DNA of 17,282 nucleotides from Melioribacteraceae bacterium (GTDB lineage Bacteria; Bacteroidota; Ignavibacteria; Ignavibacteriales; Melioribacteraceae), in assembly GCA_015486905.1 (NCBI GenBank), contig WFQV01000062.1, forward strand, positions 1 to 17,282, given 5' to 3'. The position numbers and the translations under genes are program-made. Below, piece by piece: positions 6,821 to 13,916 of this stretch. The number at the start of each line of letters is the position of its first letter. Positions within the stretch are counted from its first letter, which is position 1. The notes under the pieces were generated by a model that was not told the DNA's origin, did no database searches, and worked only from the letters and a program-made list of their open reading frames with translations.

Positions 6821-7992
6821 TGAAAGAGAAAAATCAAAACAAAGAGCAGAACAGAAAAAAAGCGATAGAACTATATAACAACAACTGGAAGGTATCAGAA
6901 ATATGTTCTACATTGAACTGCTCAAGGAACTGGTTCTACAAGTGGTTAAAACGATATCAAAGTGGTAGTCCACATTGGTACAAAGAACAATCCAGAGCTC
7001 CCAAAACAGTCAGAAAGTCAACCGATAATAAGTTGGGGCAACAAATTATTCAGACAAGGAAAGAACTACTTTCTAAACCTTATATGCAATATGGTCCTCA
7101 GGCTATCTATTATAATTTGAAAATGAAAAATATTGAACCGCCACCGGTTTGGACAATAGCACGAATATTAAAAAGAAATAATTTAACCAATAGAGAAGAT
7201 TCAAAAGGATATGTAATTAAGGGGAAAAAATATCCTTATGATTATTTATTGGTTCAGCAAATGGACTTTGTTGGACCTCGTTACTTATATAGCAAACTAA
7301 GATTTTATTTTCACAACATTATATGTGCAGAGACTCATTTCGCTCAAATTTCTGTTTTGAAGAATCAAACATCAATAAATGTATGCAATAGTTTAATTAA
7401 ATTTTGGAAATCCTTTGGTCAGCCGGATTATTTACAAATGGACAATGATTTATCTTTCTGGGGAAGTTTGAACAAACCAACCGCAGTAGGTAAAGTAATT
7501 CGTGTTTGTCTTCTCCTTGGAATTACTCCTGTATTTATTCCCGTAAAAGAACCCTGGCGAAATGGTATCATAGAGCATTTTAATAACAAGATGCAACAAG
7601 CAATCTTGAATTCCGGGAAATTTGAAAATATTGATTCTATTCAAAAAGCAGCAGATAATTTTTGTAAAGTGCATAATAAATATCACCGTTATAGTTCTCA
7701 AGATGGAATGACACCGGAAGAGGCGGTAGAACATCTTCGGTTCCAAATGATGCCTTTAGATGAAAACTTCACTTTACCAACTGGGCATATTCAATTATCT
7801 GAAGGAGAAATTCATGTTATCAGATTTATAAGAAGTAATCTAAAGTTTAGCGTTTTTGGGTTAACATTTAACTTGCCGGAAGAAACAATGTATGAATATG
7901 TACTGGGTATAATAATTACGCATCAACATCGTTTGTTGATTTTCAAGGATAAGGAATTCATCACGGAATTCAAGTTTATATTATATGATTAA
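6820..7992 (+). CDS. transposase with N-terminal HTH and rve/DDE catalytic domain
   Basis: A 390-residue transposase. The ATG at 6820 is preferred over the in-frame ATG at 6814 because AAGGAG (6807-6812) lies 7 nt before it and only 1 nt before 6814. A helix-turn-helix occupies about residues 12-46 (AIELYNNNWKVSEICSTLNC, SRNWFYKWLKRY), followed by a second small DNA-binding region ending WTIARILKRNNL (111-122). The retroviral-integrase-type core has candidate catalytic residues D149 (QQMDFVGP), D208 (LQMDNDLSF) and E252 (WRNGIIEHFN). The D-to-E gap is 43 residues, longer than the 35 usual in IS3/IS481, with the extra residues around SFWGSLNKPTAVGK. The frame is intact and the gene looks more AT-rich than its neighbours. 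Its closest named family may be IS481; that could not be confirmed. Confidence 0.9.
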   Translation: MKEKNQNKEQNRKKAIELYNNNWKVSEICSTLNCSRNWFYKWLKRYQSGSPHWYKEQSRAPKTVRKSTDNKLGQQIIQTRKELLSKPYMQYGPQAIYYNLKMKNIEPPPVWTIARILKRNNLTNREDSKGYVIKGKKYPYDYLLVQQMDFVGPRYLYSKLRFYFHNIICAETHFAQISVLKNQTSINVCNSLIKFWKSFGQPDYLQMDNDLSFWGSLNKPTAVGKVIRVCLLLGITPVFIPVKEPWRNGIIEHFNNKMQQAILNSGKFENIDSIQKAADNFCKVHNKYHRYSSQDGMTPEEAVEHLRFQMMPLDENFTLPTGHIQLSEGEIHVIRFIRSNLKFSVFGLTFNLPEETMYEYVLGIIITHQHRLLIFKDKEFITEFKFILYD

Positions 7993-7995
7993 AAC

Positions 7996-8115
7996 TGTAC
8001 ACGATGTATTGCAAATTATTTTTAACTAAACTTCGACAACTTCCCCATGGGGAAGTTTGTAATCGATGTTGTGCTATCACTAGTGCAACTAAAAACTGTA
8101 ATCGATGTTATGCTA
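7996..8115. repeat. right-end transposase-binding-like repeats (three copies) with central palindrome
   Basis: Three inverted copies of the end unit lie at 7996-8013, 8058-8076 and 8097-8115. A perfect 20-nt palindrome centred on CCCATGGG occupies 8038-8057, directly beside the middle copy. The left end has no such palindrome, so the two ends differ. The palindrome might also stop transcription leaving the transposase gene, but no U-tract follows. Confidence 0.7.
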
Positions 8116-8123
8116 TTTATGAA

Positions 8124-9095
8124 CTAATCACTATTCGTTGCTCCGTATTTTTCGTAAGCGTCAATAATATCCTTAACTAACTTGTGGCGCACTACGTCCT
8201 GCTTATTAAAATAAATAAATTTAACACCCTCGATGTTTTTGAGAATGTCTTTAACCTCTACCAATCCGCTTACAGCTTTATTAGGCAAATCTATTTGAGT
8301 AATATCGCCGGTAACAATTGCTTTGGAGTTAGGTCCCAACCGTGTTAAAAACATTTTCATTTGAAGAGCGGTAGCGTTCTGTGCTTCATCGAGAATCACG
8401 TAAGCATCGTTCAGAGTCCGTCCCCGCATGTAAGCAAGTGGAACAATCTCCACAATTTCCTTTTCAATGTAAGCTCTTAACTGTTCGTAAGGAATCATAT
8501 CTTGCAGTGCATCGTAGAGAGGACGCAAGTAGGGATCTATTTTTTCGCGGAAATCGCCCGGTAAGAATCCTAAGCTTTCACCGGCTTCAACGGCAGGGCG
8601 AGCCAAAACAATTTTCTTAACCAGTCCGCGCTTCAATGCGGAAACGGCAAAAGCAACTGCAAGGTAAGTTTTACCCGTACCTGCCGGACCTATCGCAAAA
8701 CAAATATCGTTTTTTTGAATTGCTTTTAAATACTTAACTTGGTTAGGGGTTTTTGCTCTGATTACCCCTTTTTTTGTGTAAAGAACAATGTTGTTAATTT
8801 CTTCTTTGGATATGATTTGCTTACCCTCAAGCTCCAAGTCGATTATGGTTGAAACATCTTCGGGCTTAAGTTCGCCCGAAGTATTGAAAACGTAAATCAT
8901 CTCGCGAAATATTTTTTCAATGGTCTCAAGTTCTTCAGCCTTACCCTTCAGGAAAACGGAATTTCCGCGGACGGTAATTGACGTTTTAAAACGGTCTTCC
9001 AAGGGCTTGAGATTCTTGTCGTTGAAACCTAAGATTTCAACAATATTTTCAGCATCTAATTCGAAGTGTTTTTCGGTTAAATTTTGTTCGTTCAT
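8124..9095 (-). CDS. phoH: PhoH-like ATPase
   Basis: A 323-residue PhoH/YbeZ-type protein: an N-terminal KH-like RNA-binding part (about 10-75) followed by a P-loop ATPase. Walker A is GPAGTGKT (136-143), Walker B VILDEAQN (233-240), with RPAVEAGESLGFLPGD (166-181) and VTGDITQID (261-269). YbeZ-type proteins are linked to rRNA processing and RNA quality control, often with the endonuclease YbeY; no ybeY is in this window. The start is put at the ATG at 9095. The alternative GTG at 9119 lies inside a terminator hairpin and would add only MGRALFFN. No good Shine-Dalgarno site precedes either start. The stop is 8 nt from the insertion sequence. Confidence 0.93.
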   Translation of the reverse strand: MNEQNLTEKHFELDAENIVEILGFNDKNLKPLEDRFKTSITVRGNSVFLKGKAEELETIEKIFREMIYVFNTSGELKPEDVSTIIDLELEGKQIISKEEINNIVLYTKKGVIRAKTPNQVKYLKAIQKNDICFAIGPAGTGKTYLAVAFAVSALKRGLVKKIVLARPAVEAGESLGFLPGDFREKIDPYLRPLYDALQDMIPYEQLRAYIEKEIVEIVPLAYMRGRTLNDAYVILDEAQNATALQMKMFLTRLGPNSKAIVTGDITQIDLPNKAVSGLVEVKDILKNIEGVKFIYFNKQDVVRHKLVKDIIDAYEKYGATNSD

Positions 9096-9146
9096 ATTAA
9101 AAAATAAAGCTCTTCCCACATCTTTTGTTAGATGCGAAAAGAGCTT
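9095..9146 (-). terminator. rho-independent terminator after the LysM gene, abutting phoH
   Basis: On the minus strand AAGCTCTT (9146-9139) pairs with AAGAGCTT (9114-9107), and an inner CATCT/AGATG stem (9134-9130 with 9123-9119) encloses a 6-nt loop. TTTATTTTTT follows at about 9106-9098 and runs directly into the phoH ATG at 9095. It ends transcription from the lipoprotein/LysM operon, or acts as an attenuator for phoH. Confidence 0.72.
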
Positions 9147-9169
9147 AAAAACGTCATTTGAATTTTAAA

Positions 9170-9862
9170 TTATTTACTTTGTTTTGGCGGAGCAGCTTTA
9201 AACCTCTTAAGAACTTTTTCGTATTGTGCTTTTTCTTCTTCGGTCAGATTAGGAATCTTGAATATTTGCTGCGGGTAAATTAAATCCGGATTTTTAATTT
9301 GGTCTCTGTTCGAACTGTAGATTTTCGTCCATGCGAAAGGATTGTCGTAAATGTCTTTCTTCTTAGCAATGTTCCAGAGACAGTCGCCTTTAATAACAGT
9401 GTAAAGAATTTCCTTCGGTTTTTCTTGCCAAGCGTCCAATTGTTTTTGAAGAAGATTGTGAACCTGGTCGAAGAATTCCGGCAGAGCACTTATTTTATTT
9501 GCTTTCAAAGCATCCAATTCCGCTTGTCTGTCTGCCTTCGGAGAAACTTTCCTAGCAATCTTTGCGGACAAAGCTTTTAGCTGTGCTCTGAAATTGTCGA
9601 TGTCTGCTTGCGAAGCGCCTATCATTTCGTTTAGGCCCTTTTGGCATTCTTCGTAAGTTTGTAATCCTGCTTTGGTATTTTTAAGGTTGTTAACTTCTGC
9701 TTGGAGAGCATTAAGCTCAGCGGTCAAGTCTGCTTTTTTCTGTGTCAGACGGTTAATTTCGGCTTGCCATTCTTCTTTTGTCATCTCTTTCTGCTGAGCG
9801 AAGACGGCACCGGTTAAAACCACTACTAACGCAAAAGCCATAAAGGATTTGAATAGTTTCAT
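9170..9862 (-). CDS. exported coiled-coil protein with C-terminal LysM domain
   Basis: A 230-residue protein with a clear signal peptide (1-22, cleavage after VFA). A long helical, coiled-coil-prone region follows (about 27-66, LTQKKADLTAELNALQAEVN, then helices to about 145). One LysM domain (about 152-204) has YTVIKGDCLWNIAKKKDIYD and ends IYPQQIFKIP. LysM binds peptidoglycan glycan chains, so the protein is probably periplasmic and attached to the wall. It has a very strong Shine-Dalgarno site (AGGAGGT, about 6 nt before the ATG) and follows the small lipoprotein gene by 27 nt, so they form an operon. A terminator lies 23 nt past the stop. No enzymatic domain is visible; a structural or scaffolding role is inferred. 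Confidence 0.88.
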   Translation of the reverse strand: MKLFKSFMAFALVVVLTGAVFAQQKEMTKEEWQAEINRLTQKKADLTAELNALQAEVNNLKNTKAGLQTYEECQKGLNEMIGASQADIDNFRAQLKALSAKIARKVSPKADRQAELDALKANKISALPEFFDQVHNLLQKQLDAWQEKPKEILYTVIKGDCLWNIAKKKDIYDNPFAWTKIYSSNRDQIKNPDLIYPQQIFKIPNLTEEEKAQYEKVLKRFKAAPPKQSK

Positions 9863-9889
9863 TTAATTACCTCCTAATTTTTAAACTTT

Positions 9890-10165
9890 TTACTTATTCA
9901 TTTTTCCTAAGTTTTCCTTAGTCTGCTTTTTAACGCTATTGCATTGATCAAGTTTTGCGTTCCTTTCGGCAATTTCCCTTTCCAACTTTGCTTTCTCTTC
10001 TTTAAGGGAATTAACTTGCTTATCGAGGGATTTAACCTCGGCGCGTAAGGTTTCCAACTGTGCCATTTGCTCATCGCTAACACCGCTGCAAGCAGTTAAA
10101 TTCATCATGCCTGCTATGAGAGCAATACCCAAAACCCCGCTTAAGAGTTTGCTGATTTTTTTCAT
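9890..10165 (-). CDS. small coiled-coil lipoprotein
   Basis: A 91-residue lipoprotein with a basic start (MKKISK), a hydrophobic stretch (7-22) and the lipobox LTAC (23-26), so Cys26 would be lipidated. The mature part is almost wholly a charged heptad-like coil (about 33-75, with LETLRAEVKSLDKQVNSLKE and KLEREIAERNAKLDQ) and resembles Lpp-like or spacer lipoproteins in size and form, though no specific family is recognised. The start is fixed by AGGAGGT before the ATG. It is the first gene of an operon with the LysM protein; both may span the space between outer membrane and peptidoglycan. Confidence 0.85.
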   Translation of the reverse strand: MKKISKLLSGVLGIALIAGMMNLTACSGVSDEQMAQLETLRAEVKSLDKQVNSLKEEKAKLEREIAERNAKLDQCNSVKKQTKENLGKMNK

Positions 10166-10196
10166 TAGTGACCTCCTAATTAATAATTATGAGTTA

Positions 10197-10211
10197 AGTG
10201 CAACAAATATA
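10197..10211 (-). promoter_or_regulatory. possible promoter (TAnnTTTG box) for the lipoprotein/LysM operon
   Basis: On the minus strand TATATTTG (10211-10204) matches the Bacteroidota-type -7 element TAnnTTTG. It would place the transcript start near 10197, giving a leader of about 32 nt before the strong ribosome-binding site. No clear -33 TTTG is seen at the expected distance, so this is tentative. Confidence 0.3.
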
Positions 10212-10246
10212 ATATTTTTTTTCTTATCTCGTTAAAAAAAATAAAC

Positions 10247-10927
10247 TTAAATTAATCTTTTTTCAACAAAACTTGTAAAATTGTTCCCGGCTACAATGAT
10301 ATGGTCCATTATTTTTATATCAAAAATTTTTCCCGCTTCGGTAAGTTTTTTCGTGACTTTAATATCTTCATCGCTAGGTAATGGATTTCCACTGGGGTGA
10401 TTGTGCACAAGGACAATCCCCGCTGCCAAATTATCTATTGCGACTTTAAAGACTTCCCGCGGGTGAACCAGAGACGAGTTCAAACTTCCGATTGAGATTT
10501 CTTCGTATTTAATTATTTTGTTTGCCGAATTAAGGCATACAACTATGAACTTTTCTTTTACTTCATCCCTCAGTAAAGGCACAAATATTTCTGCTAAGTC
10601 AGAAGGTGAAGTAATTTTCTTATTTGAGCGGAGTTTCTCCGAATAACTCAATCTACGCGAAAGTTCAAAAGCTGCGGCAAGTGTTGCGGCTTTATCTTTC
10701 CCTATTCCTGTCTCACGTTTTAATTCTGAGACAGTCTTCGTGGCAAGCATCGCAAGGCTGTTGTTATTTTTCCGAAGAAGCTCTTTTGCTAAAGTCAAAA
10801 CACTTTTACCTTTCGTTCCCGTTCTAAGTAAAATAGCAATCAGTTCGGATTCCGTAAGGCTTTGAACACCCCTGAGTAAAAGTTTTTCACGGGGTCTGTC
10901 GTCCGGTGGTAAATCTTTTATTTTCAT
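10247..10927 (-). CDS. radC: RadC family JAMM/MPN-domain protein
   Basis: A 226-residue RadC protein of full length. The N-terminal part holds a helix-hairpin-helix-like segment (about 66-90, SELKRETGIGKDKAATLAAA). The C-terminal MPN/JAB domain has the metalloprotease-type signature HNHPSGNPLPSDED (175-188), with zinc-ligand candidates H175, H177 and D188 and S185. RadC was once called a DNA repair protein, but its reaction is not established; the JAMM residues suggest a zinc hydrolase. The ATG at 10927 has no strong ribosome-binding site. No terminator lies between its stop and the lipoprotein start 81 nt away. Confidence 0.93.
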   Translation of the reverse strand: MKIKDLPPDDRPREKLLLRGVQSLTESELIAILLRTGTKGKSVLTLAKELLRKNNNSLAMLATKTVSELKRETGIGKDKAATLAAAFELSRRLSYSEKLRSNKKITSPSDLAEIFVPLLRDEVKEKFIVVCLNSANKIIKYEEISIGSLNSSLVHPREVFKVAIDNLAAGIVLVHNHPSGNPLPSDEDIKVTKKLTEAGKIFDIKIMDHIIVAGNNFTSFVEKRLI

Positions 10928-10942
10928 CTTATTATTTCCCCA

Positions 10943-11095
10943 AAAGTTTTGTCACGATTTTTATCTTCCCCAAACGAGCAAAGCCAAAAATCGCGCCAAA
11001 ATACTTTAGTGTTTTCTATCATCCTACCCAAGAGCTGAAGCTCGTGGTTAATGAGATATTGCTCATGTAGGGTTTTGTTAAAATTATTTTGTACG
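10943..11095. repeat. structured interspersed repeat (REP-like), copy 2
   Basis: It matches 3125-3290 at both ends: AAAAGTTTTGTCACGATTTT at 10943-10962 and a block at 11020-11085 containing CCCAAGAGCTGAAGCTCG and GTTAAT. The right-hand block can fold as a three-way junction: closing stem CCTAC/GTAGG (11023-11027 with 11067-11071), hairpin GAGCT/AGCTC (11032-11043) and hairpin ATGAG/CTCAT (11051-11066). It starts 16 nt from the radC start codon. Confidence 0.5.
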
Positions 11096-11170
11096 CTTTG
11101 TTTTTCGGTAATCTGCAACAAGTATTAACCTCAACCTCTAAGCAAAAAATAAAAGAACAGTCATCCATCT

Positions 11171-11254
11171 TGTCACGGCGTAGCCCGAGTATAGCGAGGG
11201 CAAAGTCGGACCTGTCGCGCCGAAGCCTGAGCACAGCAAGGGCAAAGTCCAACC
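11171..11254 (+). repeat. tandem 42-bp GC-rich repeat, two units
   Basis: Units 11171-11212 and 11213-11254 match at 33 of 42 positions. Both have the frame TGTC-CG-CG-AGCC-GAG--AGC-AGGGCAAAGTC--ACC. They are far richer in G+C than the surrounding sequence. A related pair lies inverted at 16890-16968. Confidence 0.75.
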
Positions 11255-11386
11255 ATCCAACCATGCAATCAAGTTGCTCGTCACTCATTCATCATTCATC
11301 ATTTTTAATTCATAATTTATAATCATTCCATTCCCGACAAGTCGGGACAAGTTGTGTGTTTAAAAATCAATAATGTTAGTTTCATT

Positions 11387-12259
11387 TTAACTTTTTGCCT
11401 CGCCGCATTTTTTTAATCCTTTTTTCGCCATTTCATCCTCGGGATTTATTTCAAGCGCTTTAACAAAATATTCTTTTGCTTTTTGTTTATCGTTCAGTTT
11501 TAAATTAACCGTTCCCAAGAGAGAAAAATATTCGGCGTTTCCTCTGCCTGCCTCCAAAATTTCCATAAGAATTTTCTTTGTTTTTTGATATTCGCCTAAT
11601 TCAAAAAGGACTTTAGCCTTTAATTCTTTGATTAAGAAATTCCCATTATCTAAAAGCTCCGCTTGTTGTAAGGCATCGAAAGCGTGAAAATACATTTTCT
11701 TTGCGTAGTAAGTCATTCCTTTTACTAAGAAAAGCTCGGGATTTAATCCGAAAAGCTTTTCCGATTTTTTAATGAACTTCAGCGCCTCGTCCAATTTAGC
11801 CATTTTAAAATTACAGCTTGCAATGTAGAAGTAGGCTTCCGGTAAAAGGCTTTCGTCCTTTGAGTTAATGTATTCCTCAAAATTTACTTTGGCAATTTCG
11901 TATTCGTCCAAGTAATAATAAGCAAGCCCTACGAGCGTGTAAACAGTAGGGTCTTCCTCCTTTGAAATTAAATTTGCAGCGTTTATTGCCTCTTGATATT
12001 TCTTCTGCTTAATTAAATATTGGAGGTAAAATCTTCGTACCTTAATTGAATTGGGATTTTCCCCCAAAAAGCGCTCCAATGTTTTCGTCCCTACTTCCTC
12101 TCTGCCCATTTTTTCGTAAAGCAATGCCAGGCGCATTAATGCCACAGAAGAGGGATTTTCTTTCTCCGAGAGTGTTTTGTAAATTTGTAAAGCGTGGAGG
12201 TGCTTGCCTTCCGCTTCGAACCTTTCCGCCAAATCCAATTTTTTACGTGTGTCACTCAT
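11387..12259 (-). CDS. TPR-repeat protein
   Basis: A 290-residue protein made almost wholly of tetratricopeptide repeats, about eight units. Clear ones include LMRLALLYEKMGREE, TVYTLVGLAYYYLDEYEIAK, AYFYIASCNFKMAKLDEALK and FSLLGTVNLKLNDKQKAK followed by ALEINPEDEMAKKGLKKCGE. There is no signal peptide or membrane segment, so it is probably a cytoplasmic scaffold. It follows guaA with an 8-nt gap and is likely co-transcribed with it. No specific partner or pathway can be assigned. Confidence 0.85.
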   Translation of the reverse strand: MSDTRKKLDLAERFEAEGKHLHALQIYKTLSEKENPSSVALMRLALLYEKMGREEVGTKTLERFLGENPNSIKVRRFYLQYLIKQKKYQEAINAANLISKEEDPTVYTLVGLAYYYLDEYEIAKVNFEEYINSKDESLLPEAYFYIASCNFKMAKLDEALKFIKKSEKLFGLNPELFLVKGMTYYAKKMYFHAFDALQQAELLDNGNFLIKELKAKVLFELGEYQKTKKILMEILEAGRGNAEYFSLLGTVNLKLNDKQKAKEYFVKALEINPEDEMAKKGLKKCGEAKS

Positions 12260-12267
12260 CCTTCAAA

Positions 12268-13800
12268 CTATTCCCATTCTATAGTTGCCGGCGGCTTGGA
12301 GCTAACGTCGTAAACCACACGGTTAATTCCTTTTACATTTTGAATTATTTTTTTTGAAATCAGTCCCAATATTTCCCCGTCCATCCGGTACCAATCGGCG
12401 GTCATCCCGTCTGCCGAGGTTACGGCTCTCAAAGCTACAACGTGCTCATAAGTTCTGAAATCACCCATTACACCTACGGTTTGAACGGGAAGCAGAACTG
12501 AAAATGCCTGCCAAATTTCGTCGTAGATTCCGAAGTTTTTTATCTCACGAATAAAAATTTCATCCGCTTCTCTAAGAATTCTCAGCCGTTCAGGTGTAAC
12601 TTCGCCCAATATTCGTACTGCCAACCCTGGTCCCGGAAAAGGGTGCCTGCGAATAAATTCATCGGGCAGCTTGAGTTTACGTCCTATCTCCCGTACCTCG
12701 TCCTTGAACAGTTCTCTAAAAGGTTCAATCAATTTAAGATTCATCTTTTCAGGCAGCCCGCCCACGTTGTGGTGGGATTTGATTGTAGCCGAGCTTCCTT
12801 TAACCGGTACGGATTCAATCACGTCGGGGTACAATGTTCCCTGAACAAGGAACTTCACATCTTCTATTTTCGATGCTTCTTTTTCAAATATTTCAATGAA
12901 TGTTGAGCCTATTATCTTTCTCTTCTTCTCGGGGTCGGTTACTCCTTTCAGGCGTGAGAGAAAAATTTCCGAGGCGTCCACAAATGTAAGATTAAGTTTC
13001 ATTTTTTCTTTAAATACTTTTAGAACTTGCCGGCTTTCGTCCTTTCGCATTAGTCCGTTATCCACGTGGACACAGAAGAGGTTTTTACCGATTGATTTGT
13101 CGATGAGCGTTGCTGCAACCGAGGAGTCCACTCCGCCGCTTAGAGCTAAGATAGCTCCGGAATTTCCAACTTTCTCTTTAATTTCGGATATCGCTTTTTC
13201 AATGAAATTCTCAGGCGTCCAATCTGCACCGCACTGACAAATATTAAACAGAAAATTGCTTATTATTTTTTTCCCTTCGGCAGTGTGGTTAACCTCCGGG
13301 TGAAATTGGAGTCCATAAATTTTCATTACTTTATTGCTCATTGCCGCAACGGGTGTATTCTCGGTAGAAGCGTTAATCTCAAATCCTTCCGGTGCTTTTG
13401 TGATTAAATCCCCGTGACTCATCCAAACTATCGAATTATTCCTTACGTCTTTGAGAATTTCGGAATAACCTAAAATTTCCACATTAGCTTTGCCGTATTC
13501 TCTGTTTTTTGCAGGCTCAATCCTTCCGCCGAAAACTTTGGCTAACAATTGCATTCCGTAACAAATGCCGAGGACGGGAATTCCCAAATCAAGAATTTTT
13601 TCGTCTAATTGGGGAACGCCATCATCATAAACGCTCATCGGACCGCCGGAGAGAATTAAACCTTTTGGATTGAAATCTTTTAGCTTTTCGTAAGAAACCG
13701 TATGAGGAAAAATTTCGGAATAGACATTTGCCTCACGAATCCTTCGCGCAATTAACTGAGTATATTGCGAACCGAAATCTAAAATGGCAATTGCATCCAT
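12268..13800 (-). CDS. guaA: GMP synthase (glutamine-hydrolysing)
   Basis: A 510-residue single-chain GMP synthase that converts XMP to GMP using ATP and glutamine, the last step of guanine nucleotide synthesis. The N-terminal class I glutamine amidotransferase has the catalytic triad C80 (GICYGMQ), H167 and E169 (LQFHPEV). The ATP-pyrophosphatase domain has the PP-loop SGGVDSS (221-227). The C-terminal dimerisation domain (about 390-510) includes RHPFPGPGLAVRILGE and ends SKPPATIEWE, the usual family terminus. Length and domains are complete. The TPR gene follows 8 nt downstream, and a terminator for the gcvH operon lies 35 nt upstream. Confidence 0.97.
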   Translation of the reverse strand: MDAIAILDFGSQYTQLIARRIREANVYSEIFPHTVSYEKLKDFNPKGLILSGGPMSVYDDGVPQLDEKILDLGIPVLGICYGMQLLAKVFGGRIEPAKNREYGKANVEILGYSEILKDVRNNSIVWMSHGDLITKAPEGFEINASTENTPVAAMSNKVMKIYGLQFHPEVNHTAEGKKIISNFLFNICQCGADWTPENFIEKAISEIKEKVGNSGAILALSGGVDSSVAATLIDKSIGKNLFCVHVDNGLMRKDESRQVLKVFKEKMKLNLTFVDASEIFLSRLKGVTDPEKKRKIIGSTFIEIFEKEASKIEDVKFLVQGTLYPDVIESVPVKGSSATIKSHHNVGGLPEKMNLKLIEPFRELFKDEVREIGRKLKLPDEFIRRHPFPGPGLAVRILGEVTPERLRILREADEIFIREIKNFGIYDEIWQAFSVLLPVQTVGVMGDFRTYEHVVALRAVTSADGMTADWYRMDGEILGLISKKIIQNVKGINRVVYDVSSKPPATIEWE

Positions 13801-13821
13801 CGATTAACCCTTTTCTCCGTA

Positions 13822-13860
13822 TTTTAAAACGAAAGCGAAGCCAGTTTTAGCCGGCTCCGC
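13822..13860 (-). terminator. terminator of the efp-accB-accC-gcvH operon
   Basis: On the minus strand GCGGAGCCGG (13860-13851) pairs with CTGGCTTCGC (13844-13835) as ten pairs, two of them G-U, around the loop CTAAAA. TTTCGTTTTAAAA follows, a weak U-tract. It lies 56 nt past the gcvH stop and ends 34 nt before guaA. Confidence 0.7.
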
Positions 13861-13916
13861 CTTTTCAATTAAGTTCGCATTAATTCTGTGCCTAATTTCT
13901 CTTTTACGAACTATTC

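Larger units (their letters stand above)
6676..8115 (+). mobile_element. intact insertion sequence (IS481-like rve transposase, triple end repeats)
   Basis: A 1440-bp element bounded by near-perfect 19-nt terminal inverted repeats: TAGCATAACATCGATGACA at 6676-6694 and, reversed, TAGCATAACATCGATTACA at 8115-8097 (18 of 19 match). Each end carries two more copies of the same unit in the same inward orientation: left 6702-6719 and 6737-6754, right 8076-8058 and 8013-7996. It encodes one complete transposase. The outermost TA may be target duplication or part of the repeat; no longer duplication is visible in the flanks. It sits between convergent mazG and phoH, 8 nt past the phoH stop, and breaks neither gene. 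The family resembles IS481, but exact membership is uncertain. Confidence 0.85.
10928..11386. other. 459-bp repeat-rich intergenic region
   Basis: No supported gene lies between radC and the TPR gene. In order it holds copy 2 of the structured repeat (10943-11095), a tandem pair of 42-bp GC-rich units (11171-11254), the sequence CCAACCATCCAACCAT (11250-11265, also at about 17145-17160), a TCATTCATCATTCATCA low-complexity run, and the palindrome TCCCGAC/GTCGGGA (11332-11347, also at 16940-16955). The radC promoter should lie near its right-hand start but is not recognisable. Confidence 0.65.

Noticed and set aside
10215..10241. T8 and A8 runs able to pair as a terminator between radC and the lipoprotein gene
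   Set aside because: A pure A-U stem is too weak, and both tracts are better explained by an AT-rich promoter region.
11019..11322. Overlapping ORFs on both strands with repeated LRRDRSDFALAILG or RRSLSTARAKS segments
   Set aside because: The repeated peptides are translations of the GC-rich 42-bp tandem DNA repeat in an intergenic region, not a protein gene.
11332..11347. TCCCGAC/GTCGGGA hairpin as terminator of the TPR gene
   Set aside because: No T-run follows on the minus strand, and the same palindrome recurs at 16940 within a repeat, so it is treated as part of that repeat family.
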